The notes under the pieces were generated by a model that ran no database searches, was not told where the DNA came from, and saw only the letters and a list, made by a program, of their open reading frames with translations. A program made the position numbers and the translations under genes. A stretch of DNA of 64,000 nucleotides from an uncultured Verrucomicrobiota bacterium (GTDB lineage Bacteria > Verrucomicrobiota > Verrucomicrobiia > Limisphaerales > UBA9464), in assembly GCA_903939515.1 (NCBI GenBank), contig CAJAHH010000010.1, positions 124,001 through 188,000 of the forward strand, in the 5' to 3' direction. Below, in pieces: positions 8,695-17,746 of the stretch. Each line of letters starts with the position of its first letter. Within the stretch, counting starts at the first letter, position 1.

Positions 8695-9816
8695 TCAGAA
8701 CTTGAACTGAACGCCTGCCATGGCCCCGAACACGGAGCCCAGTTGAATACTGGTACCGCGGCCTTGCGACGAAAAGTTCAGATCCGAATTCGACTGAATG
8801 TCGCCGCCAGCGAAGACCGACCAGCTCGGGGTGATGGCGAAATCCACCAAGGCCCGGGCATAGAATCCCGGACGCCAATCCGCACGGGAGGCGTTGACCG
8901 TCAGGTTCGGAGTCTCACCACCAAACTTCGCCAGGTTTCCGGTAAAGGTAGTGGACTCACTGAAGCGCAAGTCGGCCTGAGCATAAATGGTGCAGAAGCC
9001 GGCTCCCAGACCCACCGTCAACCGGTCGGTCACCGGCAACTCGACCCAGGGGCCGAACTTGACCGTGTGCAAGTCGGTCGAGACGGCCGCATTCAACGAG
9101 TTGAACGAGTTGATGCTGACGTCTTGCACCTCGGAAGACCGCACGGGAACCTCGGAAGACCGCACGGGATCGAAGTCCACGACTGGAGCAACGGGCCCGC
9201 CAGGGACCGGCCCAAAATATCCGCCCTGATATCCCGCAGACGGGGGAACGATGCCGCCCAATGAGTACACCGACTGGCGACGGGTGGCCGTGCCGGAGAC
9301 CGTACTGGAGGCCGACGCGTCGAAGGTGGTGAAACCATAACCTGCCTCGACGCCCCAATGACCCGTCCGCTTCTTGAAGGACCGGAAACTGTAAAGTTCG
9401 TACATCGCCCACAACTCCCCTCCATAGGCGGTGCTGCCCCCGCTGCCATCCAACGTCCCCACCCGTGGCACCTGATCGAATCGAGTCAGCGTGAGTTCAT
9501 TTCCAGCAACCTGATTTTCGCGCTGATAACCCCAATTCCAAGTCGCGGATCCCGGATTGGCGGACACTGCACCTGCATTGGTCGAGGTAGAGGTGTTCGA
9601 TCCCAACAGCACATAACCATCGGCGAATTGCCCGGCCGCACCCGACAGGGGCACCTGAGTATCGGTGAACGAGGCTTTGAGGTTGAACTGCACCCGACCC
9701 GCTAGGCGGAAACGGATGCCCAAGGGCTCGGGCGCATCCTCATTCTGAGCGCGGGCAGACAAGGCGGCACTGGTGGCGAGGAGCAGGAGGGCGGTGCGTT
9801 GAATCGAAGGACTCAT
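8695..9816 (-). CDS. Outer-membrane beta-barrel protein
   Basis: A protein of about 373 residues with a signal peptide (MSPSIQRTALLLLATSAALSARAQ, cleavage after AQA or ARA). The mature part is rich in alternating strands and in Gly, Ser and Thr, and it ends in GVQFKF. A terminal aromatic residue after alternating hydrophobics is the classic outer-membrane barrel signature. The ATG at 9816 was chosen over the upstream TTG (9837) because it starts the signal peptide. It lies 45 bases downstream of the Ig-like gene on the same strand, probably in one operon. A 21-bp in-frame tandem duplication sits in a predicted loop. Function is unknown. Confidence 0.75.
   Translation of the reverse strand: MSPSIQRTALLLLATSAALSARAQNEDAPEPLGIRFRLAGRVQFNLKASFTDTQVPLSGAAGQFADGYVLLGSNTSTSTNAGAVSANPGSATWNWGYQRENQVAGNELTLTRFDQVPRVGTLDGSGGSTAYGGELWAMYELYSFRSFKKRTGHWGVEAGYGFTTFDASASSTVSGTATRRQSVYSLGGIVPPSAGYQGGYFGPVPGGPVAPVVDFDPVRSSEVPVRSSEVQDVSINSFNSLNAAVSTDLHTVKFGPWVELPVTDRLTVGLGAGFCTIYAQADLRFSESTTFTGNLAKFGGETPNLTVNASRADWRPGFYARALVDFAITPSWSVFAGGDIQSNSDLNFSSQGRGTSIQLGSVFGAMAGVQFKF
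9129..9170 (-). repeat. 21-bp tandem duplication inside barrel gene
   Basis: Two adjacent copies of a 21-base unit (cctcggaagaccgcacggga plus one base) differ only at the last base. Translated on the minus strand they give the repeated peptide VRSSEVP/VRSSEVQ. The duplication keeps frame and lies in a hydrophilic segment, probably a surface loop. Its near identity suggests a recent slippage event. Confidence 0.85.
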
Positions 9817-9861
9817 GGCGGTAAAAGTCGACGTCAAGAGAGGCGAAGAAGGGACTGAATT

Positions 9862-11358
9862 TCAGCGGAATTCAAGGACTCGGTAGAAACGGTTGGTCGG
9901 AGTGTTTTCCGTCCGGGGCGACCCATTGTCGAGCCACTGTACTTTCCGACCATTGCCCAAAAATGCCGGGCGGGCGGTTCGGATGACCGAGTTGGTGTTG
10001 TCCTGAGCGCTGAAATCATTCAGCGAATCTGAGTAGCGGATGTAATAGCTGAAGTTGGTTAGTGTCGGAAACTCGAGCAGGACACCGCCGGAGAGAACCG
10101 GCTTGTAGGTCACCGGGACCAGATTGGTTCGACCGATCGGGGTCTGGAGGGTACTGTCCAACGCGAATTCGGTCACATATCCCGGCGTTCCGATGCTGTT
10201 TGGCCGACCATCGGACACGTAGTACTCGAAGGTCAACCGGCGGACGGCGAACGCGTCCATGGGCCCCACAAACACCGAGGGACTGGGCGGAGTGCCCACC
10301 GGGCCCAATGAACTGGCGAGCGAGACTCGTACGCCGCGGGTGTCATTAGTCAACCCGGTGACGATGAGCAGGACGTCCGCGAGGGCATCCGGACGTAGGT
10401 TGACCACCTGGGCCTCCTGCTCAAAATAACCGGTCTGTCGATTGAGAGTGACCGATCCGCTCGGAATCACCTGCGGCGTCATCAAGATATTGAGGGGGAA
10501 CGTCACCCGATCCGCTAAATTAGTTCCCAAGACTCGGTCACTGCCACTGGGCAACGGCAGGAACGGGCGGGCAATATTCGTCGAAGGATCGTCCTGCACC
10601 GGCACCAACTGAGCGGCCGCCAGCGCTAGGGCCGGGTCCCGATCGGTAGATGTAGTCAGAACCAGTCGACCCATTTGCTGATCCATTGAGAACCCGACGG
10701 AGGCGTCATTGGTCAGGGTGTACGCAAAAGAGAATCGGCCACTCTCCAACGAGGTACGGACCGTAGTGTTGGTCGGTGCATCGGCACTGGGGACGAAGAC
10801 CAAATTCCGAACCACCGTGGGGTCGAAGGTCCATGTCACTCCGACACCCCGATCCGGTCCCATCACCGAGAAAATCACCGGGAACGAAAATTGACGTTCC
10901 AATCCAGAAGCCGCGTTCGTACTGACCGAGACCGTGGCCAACCGAAGCCGTGACGCCACCCCAACCACCACCGACAATTTGGCCGATTCGCTCACCACCG
11001 TGTTAGTTCCAGAAGAAACGGCAACCCGGAACAAACCACTGTAAGCGGTAGCGACATTGGTCAGGACCAACTGAGGCAAGGTCGTATTGGTCGAATTGTA
11101 GCCCCCTGCAGCGATGGGAGTCTGGTTGGTGCCTGCTAGCCACTGGTAAGTCAGGACCGCAGACGCATCTAAGGAGGACGGTACGGCGTCCACCGAAAGG
11201 GTCACCGTCTCTCCGGCGTAGGCCCCTTGACTAATTGGCTGGCGGCGGATTACCGGCAGGCGATCCGCGGCATCCGGCGAAGAGCCGGCCACGACAACGA
11301 CGGAGCTGGCCAACGGCAGGAGGCCCACCAACAGTCCACGGACAAAGGCATTCAACAT
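9862..11358 (-). CDS. Exported Ig-like domain protein with C-terminal FYRV block
   Basis: A protein of about 498 residues with a signal peptide (MLNAFVRGLLVGLLPLASSVVVVAG). Residues about 30-130 form an immunoglobulin-like domain: PVIRRQPISQGAYAGETVTLSVDA, LTYQWLAG, then TAYSGLFRVAVS. The middle (about 140-400) looks like beta-sandwich domains, possibly cohesin- or calx-beta-like. The protein ends PTNRFYRVLEFR, a terminus seen in other exported proteins here. The ATG at 11358 is preferred to the GTG at 11370. It precedes the beta-barrel gene with a 45-base gap, so the two may be co-expressed at the cell surface. I cannot assign a substrate or partner. Confidence 0.7.
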   Translation of the reverse strand: MLNAFVRGLLVGLLPLASSVVVVAGSSPDAADRLPVIRRQPISQGAYAGETVTLSVDAVPSSLDASAVLTYQWLAGTNQTPIAAGGYNSTNTTLPQLVLTNVATAYSGLFRVAVSSGTNTVVSESAKLSVVVGVASRLRLATVSVSTNAASGLERQFSFPVIFSVMGPDRGVGVTWTFDPTVVRNLVFVPSADAPTNTTVRTSLESGRFSFAYTLTNDASVGFSMDQQMGRLVLTTSTDRDPALALAAAQLVPVQDDPSTNIARPFLPLPSGSDRVLGTNLADRVTFPLNILMTPQVIPSGSVTLNRQTGYFEQEAQVVNLRPDALADVLLIVTGLTNDTRGVRVSLASSLGPVGTPPSPSVFVGPMDAFAVRRLTFEYYVSDGRPNSIGTPGYVTEFALDSTLQTPIGRTNLVPVTYKPVLSGGVLLEFPTLTNFSYYIRYSDSLNDFSAQDNTNSVIRTARPAFLGNGRKVQWLDNGSPRTENTPTNRFYRVLEFR

Positions 11359-11542
11359 GATTGGGTGCACCGGGCAAATTCAACCGCTTGGGCTGCCGCC
11401 GGCACGACGTTTCTGCGGGTCCTCGGAAGGGCCTTCAAGCGCAATCTGCTCCGGCTTCCATCGGGGAGCTCTCTCACCGGGTTGGCAACAACAGCACAAC
11501 GAGGAATAAGAGAAGGCGGATTCTTCGGAAAAAGGTCATCGT

Positions 11543-11572
11543 GGCGCGTTGGGTTAAGGCGCGTTGGGTTAA
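11543..11572. repeat. Perfect 15-bp tandem repeat in promoter region
   Basis: ggcgcgttgggttaa is repeated exactly twice without a gap, in the 259-base space between the flavodoxin gene end and the start of the Ig-like gene. It is read by the minus strand upstream of that gene. It could be a regulator-binding site or part of an intergenic repeat element; nothing in the sequence decides between them. Confidence 0.8.
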
Positions 11573-11617
11573 AAAAGAGGGGTAGGCTTATTTGTTACTA
11601 AGACCCGCTGCACCTCC

Positions 11618-12172
11618 TCATCCCGGTGGGCGGCGATCCGGGTTCAGCAAGGGATGCAACTCTTTGCGACCATGGACGTGAACGGCCGTCCACTCGGCCA
11701 AACGGCGACCCAGAAGTCGGCACACTCCTTCAGCGTCCTCACCACGAGGTTCCTTCACCACAACAGCCCCATAGTGCGGCGTGTGCAGACGCGTTGCATA
11801 GTCGGTGACGCCGAACACGAGGAACCCGAAGTTCATCAACACGGTGAGCAAGCTCTGGCAGGCCAACTCCATCCCTCCGCCCCATCCGCCAGCGGTGCTA
11901 AAGGCGCAGCCAATCTTGCCATCCGCCTTCATCCAGTGCGGGCCCATGACCTCGTCCCAGAAGCGCTTCATCCGCCACGACAGAATGCCCATGTTGGTCG
12001 GGCTACCAAGTGCGAGACCGTCACACCACAAGACATCGTCGGCCGTGGCCTCGGCGATGGAGCGCACCCGCACTTCGGTGTCGGGCACCGTCCGGGCCCC
12101 CTCGGCCACCAGTTCCGCCATCTTGGCGGTGTTGCCCGACAACGAATCGAAAAGCACCAACACTCGGTTCAT
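11618..12172 (-). CDS. WrbA-like flavodoxin / NAD(P)H:quinone oxidoreductase
   Basis: A 184-residue flavodoxin-fold protein. The N-terminal FMN phosphate loop is DSLSGNTAKMAELVAEG, and the second flavin-binding loop is GSPTNMGILSWRMKRFWDE, which is characteristic of WrbA-type proteins. The third loop, FSTAGGWGGGMEL, is also in place. Family members reduce quinones by two electrons with NAD(P)H in the cytoplasm, or act as electron-transfer flavodoxins. The length (WrbA is about 198 aa) fits. It lies 101 bases downstream of the CotH gene on the same strand, with no obvious functional link. The exact enzyme activity is not certain. Confidence 0.85.
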   Translation of the reverse strand: MNRVLVLFDSLSGNTAKMAELVAEGARTVPDTEVRVRSIAEATADDVLWCDGLALGSPTNMGILSWRMKRFWDEVMGPHWMKADGKIGCAFSTAGGWGGGMELACQSLLTVLMNFGFLVFGVTDYATRLHTPHYGAVVVKEPRGEDAEGVCRLLGRRLAEWTAVHVHGRKELHPLLNPDRRPPG

Positions 12173-12273
12173 GCCGACATTTCAAACCCGCAAACCCCGG
12201 AAGGAAACCCGATTCTCGAACCGATCGCACTTCGATCCTAATTGCCTGAATCGCCCCAATCAGCCGAATCGGG

Positions 12274-15200
12274 TCAGAACCGACGCACCCGGAAGAACCG
12301 GGTGGTGCCTGAGGTTTCAATGCGGAACTCCTCGGCACGGGGGGCCGTGGCAGCGGGCCACGTGTTCAGCGAAGTCCAATCACCCTCCGAGAGAGAAACC
12401 CGTTCCTCCAAGCGGTGGGAAGAACCCGCCACCGCATCGAAGCGAATGCGAATACCTGTTGCCTCTCGTTCCGCCACCACCCGCACCGATTCCACGGCCC
12501 CATCGGGGTCCGGCACGCCGGGCGATCCACCCAACTGCGCGCTGCGTTTCCAGGATGCCGCCAACGCTGGATCACCCGGCGCTCGAGGATTTACCAACAC
12601 CAACGAGTACCCTCCCCCGTCTGCCAACGGTTCCCACGAAGCCTCGTAGCGGAAGTCGAACACCGGCTCGTCGAGCGGACCGCTGAGGGCCAACCGTTCC
12701 CCATCGTTGGCCAACTGATCGCCACCATATTCACCAATCAAATTGGTCACCGTCAGGTTGGCCACGGAGAACCGCGCCAAATTCCGAACCAAAACTCCGT
12801 AGGCACCCGGCGCCAAGGTCGGCGCATTGGTGAGCGACCAGGTAAAATCGATGCCACCCCGGAGGCGCATGCCTGCCAGCGACACGGGGCTGTCACCCCG
12901 ATTCCAGAGCTCCACAAACTCCAAGTCATCGGCATCGCCCGGAGCACCAGCGTCATCAGGGTGAAAGTGGATTTCACTCACCACCAGCGGGATGGGCTTC
13001 ACCACATAAGTGGCCGACACCGGACCGGACCACGTGGATTTCAAGGGCGGATTGTTGGCACCCGTCAGCGCAGAGTGGAGAGGGTTCACCGAGCGAGCCA
13101 CCAGCTTGGCATTGGCCTCCAAAGTGATAGGACTGCCCATGTAGCGACGGGCCGCGGGATTGGTTCGGCCACCGGGCCATCGAGGATCGGACCCATCGGT
13201 CGTATAATAGACGGAGGTCGTCAGGCCGGTGGGCGCGATGATTTCCGCACCGAATCCAGAGTCTACTCGGCCCGAGGGACTTGCCAAACGAGGCGGAGAC
13301 ACGAATTGACGATCCATGAAGTCGGTCCGATTCGAAATCCACGCCTTCATCAAATTGACCTCCGCCTGATAACTGCCCCCTCGAGGAAAAACTCCCCATC
13401 GATTCTTCTCGCGAGGTTGCGCGGTTCGCACCTGACGGGCCAAATCGTCGACCCGATGCCAGAGGTTGGTGGTGGCAAAATGACCGGTCCGCAATTCTTG
13501 GTAGCGGTCGATATAATCCTGAAAAAACTCTGGGTCACGGAACACCCGATCCCACCAGGGATAATTGAAGAAGTCGGTGCCGAGATCTGAGCTTTGGGAA
13601 CGCCACACCCGCGGGTTGAGGTCCCGCCCGTCGGTGGAGCCGAGCGCTCGATCGAAATCCCAGATTGGGCCGAAATGAATCTTCCCCTCGCGTTTCTTGT
13701 AGAAAAAGGCACTTAACCTCAAGGCATCGACGTTGAACGACATCACGTTCAGGAGGTGATGATCCACCCAGGAACCGGTATCGATGTACGCTCGAAATCC
13801 GGTCACGGGGTTGGTGAACCGGTTGTTGTCATACAGGGCATTCCCGAAGGACGTGAGGTAGTTGCGGATATAATTCAGCTGGGCGGCGCGGGCGGGGAGC
13901 TTGAGTTGGTCTTCCCTCGGATCAACCAAGGCCACCGACTGATTGGCTGCGAAAATCCCAGAATCTCCCGGGTCCAAACGGTCGATCTTCATGAGGTAAC
14001 CGCCGGACAGCGAGGGCAGCGTGAGGTTCTCCGGCTCCAAAGTCCCGGCATCGACCCGGTCCTTGCCCACCTCGATCCGGTCCATCAGCACATAAATGCC
14101 CGCGTAACTGGTCGAGTCGATCGCCCCGGTGCCCGAACCCACAAAATAGACCTCCACAAAGCGGGTATTCGGCGAGTAGCGCCCGATGTCCCGGCTGAGT
14201 TGGTGCATGAAGGGATTGTGAATGAGCACCGGCTCGAAGTGGTTGGGGGCATACATCACCCAGTCGCCGTCGGCGGGCATTCCCAAGGGCGACAACGGGC
14301 GGTCGTTGTCCCACTCGTCACGGAACTCCAACCGATAGCTGGCCTTTTCGATGCCTTCGGTGCTGGATCCGCGAACGGAAATGCCGGCCCGCGTGGCCAA
14401 GGTCGGAGCATCCGTCAACCGCGTCACCCCGTTCGTATCGGGCTCGAAGAGCTGCATGTGGGCAAAGACCCGAGTATTGGCCGGAGGCCGGCCCCGACCA
14501 AAATCATGGATGAGCATCACCGGCAGGTCCGAACGAAAATTGGCCACCGTCGATGAGAGTGGGAGGAAGGTCTCCCCTCGAAGCTCTCCTGGCAGCAAGC
14601 CGCCGGAGAACGCGCGCGCCCGCACTCGGACCGCCAAGTTAATGAACCTCAAGGGAGTGGAGTACACGGCTGAGGATTCGGTGGGCGTAGACCCATCGAC
14701 CGTGTAGCGGATCACTGTCCCAATGGGTACCGGGGCATTGGTCGATGCACTCAAACTCAGCCCTAGTTCCAAGGTGCCTGAGTAAGTGCCGCTGGAAACC
14801 GAGAACACGATCTCGGGCGCGAAACCATCGCCCTTGGCCCCATTCGGTGCGCCTGGAGTGGGAACCACAAAGTATCCGCTGCGGTTCGGGGCCCCCTCGG
14901 CGTGGCCATAAGAAACGTCGGCCCGCTGAGGCGGATAGGCCGGGGAATATTCGTCCTGGATCACGCCTTGCGCATTGAGCAGAGCCAAGCGTTCGCCCGC
15001 GGAGCTCAGTCGGAACGATGTGTGCAGACGGGCCGTGTCGTTCGTGCGGTTCTTGCCCGAGGCAAACACCCGCAGTCGCCCGTTGGGTGCCAGGAAGAGC
15101 GATGGAAAGACCCAGCGGTCGGTCCCGGCTACCAACAGCCATCCTTGGAGTGAGGCCAGCGATGTGCCGCTGTTGAAGAGTTCGATCCAATCGGAATTGT

Positions 15201-16167
15201 CTCCATCCTCATCGCGCACCCCCCGACTGTTGACAGCCAGGAACTCATTAATGAGCACGCCCTTGGCTTCGCTCCCTCCTTCCACAGTCACCGACCAGGC
15301 TGCACCCGCGAACGGAAGCCTCGCCGAAGACAAGTCCGTGATTTCGTGACCGGGAATAAATTGGAAGCCCACCGTGCCCACTCCAACTTGAGGAAATTTG
15401 AAGAGGTATTGATCCGGGGCCACGGCCACCACTGACTGCGCCACCACACCGTTGATCTTCAAATCGCCGGCGTCCACGCCCTGAACAGGTTCATCAAAGA
15501 GCACCTCCACCGAGGCGAAGGGAGCCACCACAGAACCCTCGGACGGCAAGATCCGGGCAATGCGAGGTGCCTGCTGATCTAAATCGCCCTCTAATTCTGC
15601 ATCGAGAACTAGGTCACTGCTGCCCAACGTCACATTGAAGGCCTGGATGGCCAACACGTTGTTCCCCGCCTTGAGCACTTCCTTCGGCAAGGCCACCGCA
15701 TACTCCACAAAATCCACCGGCTCGGTCGCCGTAATAGAGGCCATTGAAGCGAAGTTGAACTCCCCCTCGGGCGAGCCGAATCGGGCCACTTCCCGACCAT
15801 TGATCCAGGCAATAAATCCATCATCTACCTTCACTCGCAGGATCAGACTGCGAACGTCTGCCGGGGAACCCACCGTGAACGCACGCCGTAGGAACACCGA
15901 GGAATACCGGTTCTGCATGTCGGTCAATTCGGTGCCCGTCAACGCCTCGCCGTAAAAGACCGGAAGTGTCGCCGCAGACCAGGCGGCCTCATTGAACGTG
16001 CTGACACGCCACTCGGTCGCATCCGGTGAAGAGGCCTCGGCGGTTCCTTTGGCTAACCGCCAAACATCTCCTCTCGGAATGAGTCGCTGGGTCTGAGCCT
16101 CCATCATCACGGTAGAAAGCAGCCACAACAGCGCGGCAACAGAACACGTCATCCAATGGGTCATCAT
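12274..16167 (-). CDS. CotH-kinase-like surface protein with lamin-tail domains
   Basis: About 1297 residues. The ORF track extends to 16488, but MMTHWMTCSVAALLWLLSTVMMEAQ at 16167 is a good signal peptide, so I start there. Order: jelly-roll domain (about 20-195), Ig-like domain with ILPSEGSVVAPFASVEVLFDEP, first lamin-tail domain (about 304, GVLINEFLAV), and a chitobiase-C-like domain (IRYTVDGSTPTESS). The CotH domain follows (about 546-840; GIYVLMDRIEVGKDRV, GPIWDFDRALGSTDGRD), then a second chitobiase-like domain (VYYTTDGSDPRW), a second lamin-tail domain (about 1061) and a C-terminal block ending TTRFFRVRRF. CotH proteins are atypical secreted protein kinases in Bacillus spores; activity here is inferred. 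It diverges from ilvN. Confidence 0.85.
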   Translation of the reverse strand: MMTHWMTCSVAALLWLLSTVMMEAQTQRLIPRGDVWRLAKGTAEASSPDATEWRVSTFNEAAWSAATLPVFYGEALTGTELTDMQNRYSSVFLRRAFTVGSPADVRSLILRVKVDDGFIAWINGREVARFGSPEGEFNFASMASITATEPVDFVEYAVALPKEVLKAGNNVLAIQAFNVTLGSSDLVLDAELEGDLDQQAPRIARILPSEGSVVAPFASVEVLFDEPVQGVDAGDLKINGVVAQSVVAVAPDQYLFKFPQVGVGTVGFQFIPGHEITDLSSARLPFAGAAWSVTVEGGSEAKGVLINEFLAVNSRGVRDEDGDNSDWIELFNSGTSLASLQGWLLVAGTDRWVFPSLFLAPNGRLRVFASGKNRTNDTARLHTSFRLSSAGERLALLNAQGVIQDEYSPAYPPQRADVSYGHAEGAPNRSGYFVVPTPGAPNGAKGDGFAPEIVFSVSSGTYSGTLELGLSLSASTNAPVPIGTVIRYTVDGSTPTESSAVYSTPLRFINLAVRVRARAFSGGLLPGELRGETFLPLSSTVANFRSDLPVMLIHDFGRGRPPANTRVFAHMQLFEPDTNGVTRLTDAPTLATRAGISVRGSSTEGIEKASYRLEFRDEWDNDRPLSPLGMPADGDWVMYAPNHFEPVLIHNPFMHQLSRDIGRYSPNTRFVEVYFVGSGTGAIDSTSYAGIYVLMDRIEVGKDRVDAGTLEPENLTLPSLSGGYLMKIDRLDPGDSGIFAANQSVALVDPREDQLKLPARAAQLNYIRNYLTSFGNALYDNNRFTNPVTGFRAYIDTGSWVDHHLLNVMSFNVDALRLSAFFYKKREGKIHFGPIWDFDRALGSTDGRDLNPRVWRSQSSDLGTDFFNYPWWDRVFRDPEFFQDYIDRYQELRTGHFATTNLWHRVDDLARQVRTAQPREKNRWGVFPRGGSYQAEVNLMKAWISNRTDFMDRQFVSPPRLASPSGRVDSGFGAEIIAPTGLTTSVYYTTDGSDPRWPGGRTNPAARRYMGSPITLEANAKLVARSVNPLHSALTGANNPPLKSTWSGPVSATYVVKPIPLVVSEIHFHPDDAGAPGDADDLEFVELWNRGDSPVSLAGMRLRGGIDFTWSLTNAPTLAPGAYGVLVRNLARFSVANLTVTNLIGEYGGDQLANDGERLALSGPLDEPVFDFRYEASWEPLADGGGYSLVLVNPRAPGDPALAASWKRSAQLGGSPGVPDPDGAVESVRVVAEREATGIRIRFDAVAGSSHRLEERVSLSEGDWTSLNTWPAATAPRAEEFRIETSGTTRFFRVRRF

Positions 16168-16479
16168 CAAAAGACTAGGCACGGTTGCCAGAGTCCGCAA
16201 AGCCCTGAACACCGGAGATCCCTCACTAGAAAATAGCCGTTGCCGCTGGCTTGGGGGCTTCGATAGCGTCGCTCCGTGATTTCGAAGCGTGAACAGGTAG
16301 CCGTACGTGTAACCCTCCGGGGCTGACGCGGACTGGCCGACTGTTTGGAATCCAGGTCGCCCGCGTCTCCGGCAAAGGATCGCGGGCTTCGGTTCTGTGC
16401 GGGGCCCGTTTCCAGAGACGGTGCGTCCAGGCCAGCCTCCACGAACCGAAATACCGATACCGTGAAAAGCGAACATCCC
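16168..16479. other. Divergent intergenic region, CotH gene and ilvN
   Basis: A 312-base spacer between the chosen start of the CotH gene (minus) and that of ilvN (plus). The ORF track extends both genes into it, but neither extension resembles the family. It should hold both promoters. I see no clear -35/-10 pair, leader peptide, attenuator or riboswitch. Confidence 0.4.
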
Positions 16480-16953
16480 ATGCGCCACACCATCTCCGTG
16501 CTCGTCGAAAATAAGTTCGGCGTCCTGACCCGCGTCTCCGGCCTATTCAGCGGCCGCGGCTACAACATCGACTCGCTGAATGTCGCCCCAACCCATGATG
16601 CCACCCTCAGCCGGATGACCATCGTCACCCGAGGGGATGACGCCACCGTTGAGCAAATTTGCAAACAGCTCGAGAAGCTCATCGATTCAGTCAAGATCGT
16701 AAACTACAGCAAGACGGACTACATCGATCGCGAACTGGTCCTCGTCCGCGTGTCGGCCAATGGCCAGAACCGTGCTGAGATCTGCCAACTGGCCGAACTC
16801 TTCCGCGCCAAGGTGGTCAACGTGCAACCCGACAACATCGTCATCGAAATCACCGGGGCCGAAACTAAGATCAACCAGTTCCTGCTGCTGGTGAAGGATT
16901 TCGGCATTCTCGACCTCACCCGCACCGGTGTGGTCGCCCTGCCCCGGAACTGA
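16480..16953 (+). CDS. ilvN: Acetolactate synthase regulatory (small) subunit
   Basis: A 157-residue ACT-domain protein that binds valine and activates and feedback-inhibits the catalytic subunit IlvB in branched-chain amino acid synthesis. The N-terminus MRHTISVLVENKFGVLTRVSGLFSGRGYNIDSLNV is the hallmark ACT domain (about 1-75). The C-terminal regulatory domain (about 80-157) contains RELVLVRV and EITGAETKI. The ATG at 16480 begins exactly at the family N-terminus; the longer ORF start at 16345 adds an unrelated low-complexity stretch. The gene normally sits beside ilvB, but no ilvB or ilvC is found in the window. A strong terminator follows. Confidence 0.97.
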   Translation: MRHTISVLVENKFGVLTRVSGLFSGRGYNIDSLNVAPTHDATLSRMTIVTRGDDATVEQICKQLEKLIDSVKIVNYSKTDYIDRELVLVRVSANGQNRAEICQLAELFRAKVVNVQPDNIVIEITGAETKINQFLLLVKDFGILDLTRTGVVALPRN

Positions 16954-16993
16954 GCCTGCGGATTCTCGCCTATCGGCGGAGAATCCGGTCACA

Positions 16994-17024
16994 AAAAAGC
17001 CCGCCTCACGGCGGGCTTTTTCGT
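16994..17024. terminator. Bidirectional rho-independent terminator
   Basis: A perfect stem aaaagcccgcc/ggcgggctttt with loop tcac. The T run serves the plus strand (after ilvN), and the A run becomes a T run on the minus strand (after the glutathione peroxidase gene, which ends at 17096). It sits between two convergent genes and probably ends both transcripts. Confidence 0.93.
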
Positions 17025-17095
17025 TTAGAACGGCTTTGGCCTGCGGGAAAGTCCGGATGAACCGAACCCCGGTCTCCGAACCCGCAGAGGACAAA

Positions 17096-17656
17096 TCACT
17101 TCGCCTTCAATGCCGCCTCAATGGCTGCGACCACCTCGGTGGCATCGGGCTGAGTGCGAGGGCTGAAGCGATGCAGCACCTTGCCATCACGACCCACGAG
17201 GAACTTACCAAAGTTCCACTCGATCGGGCCCGGGAACGCTGCCTCTTTGCCTGAGAGCACCGAGTACAAGGGGTGCTGCTCCGGCGGGTTGACGTTCAGT
17301 TTGGCGAAGAGCGGGAAGCTCACCGAGTACTTGGTCGAGCAGAAGCTCTTAATCTCATCGGCCGTGCCCGGCTCCTGAGCTCCGAACTGATTGCACGGAA
17401 ATCCGAGCACCTCGAGACCCTGCCCGTGGTACTTCTTATAGAGTGCTTCCAACTGCTTGTACTGCGGGGTCAGACCACATTGCGAGGCAACGTTGACCAC
17501 CAACAGCACCTTACCGGAGTAGGCTTTGAGGGAGGTGTCCTTACCGTCGATGTCCTTAAGTTTGACCTCTTGGAGAGGAGTGGATGCGATCATAGTGAAG
17601 GTAGTTGCGGCCAGAGCGACGACGCGGATCAGGCCGGTAATAAGGGAACTATTCAT
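17096..17656 (-). CDS. Exported glutathione peroxidase-family protein (thioredoxin-type)
   Basis: A 186-residue peroxidase that reduces hydrogen peroxide and lipid hydroperoxides. An N-terminal hydrophobic signal (about 1-25) suggests export to the periplasm. The peroxidatic Cys60 lies in NVASQCGLTPQY, and Cys rather than selenocysteine is used. The Gln of FPCNQFGAQEPG and the Trp of WNFGKFLV complete the catalytic tetrad. FCSTKYSVSFPLF supplies a likely resolving Cys, as in thioredoxin-dependent members, so the reductant is probably thioredoxin rather than glutathione. It converges with ilvN across the shared terminator. BtuE is the nearest E. coli relative, but that one is cytoplasmic or periplasmic without this signal. 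Confidence 0.92.
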   Translation of the reverse strand: MNSSLITGLIRVVALAATTFTMIASTPLQEVKLKDIDGKDTSLKAYSGKVLLVVNVASQCGLTPQYKQLEALYKKYHGQGLEVLGFPCNQFGAQEPGTADEIKSFCSTKYSVSFPLFAKLNVNPPEQHPLYSVLSGKEAAFPGPIEWNFGKFLVGRDGKVLHRFSPRTQPDATEVVAAIEAALKAK

Positions 17657-17746
17657 GAATTGAAATGTTACCCCATCTCGCAGGGAGTCAACCGTGCGCT
17701 TTCAACCGATGCTTGCCGGCCGGGCGCTGAGGCCCACTCTCAGGCC

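Noticed and set aside
12415-13590. 391-residue plus-strand ORF, and 13756-14556, inside the CotH gene
   Set aside because: Antisense shadows; the minus strand carries recognisable lamin-tail and CotH domains throughout.
12274-16488. Full ORF-track length of the CotH protein (1404 aa)
   Set aside because: The extra N-terminus lacks a signal peptide and overlaps the ilvN start; the later MMTHWM start carries one.
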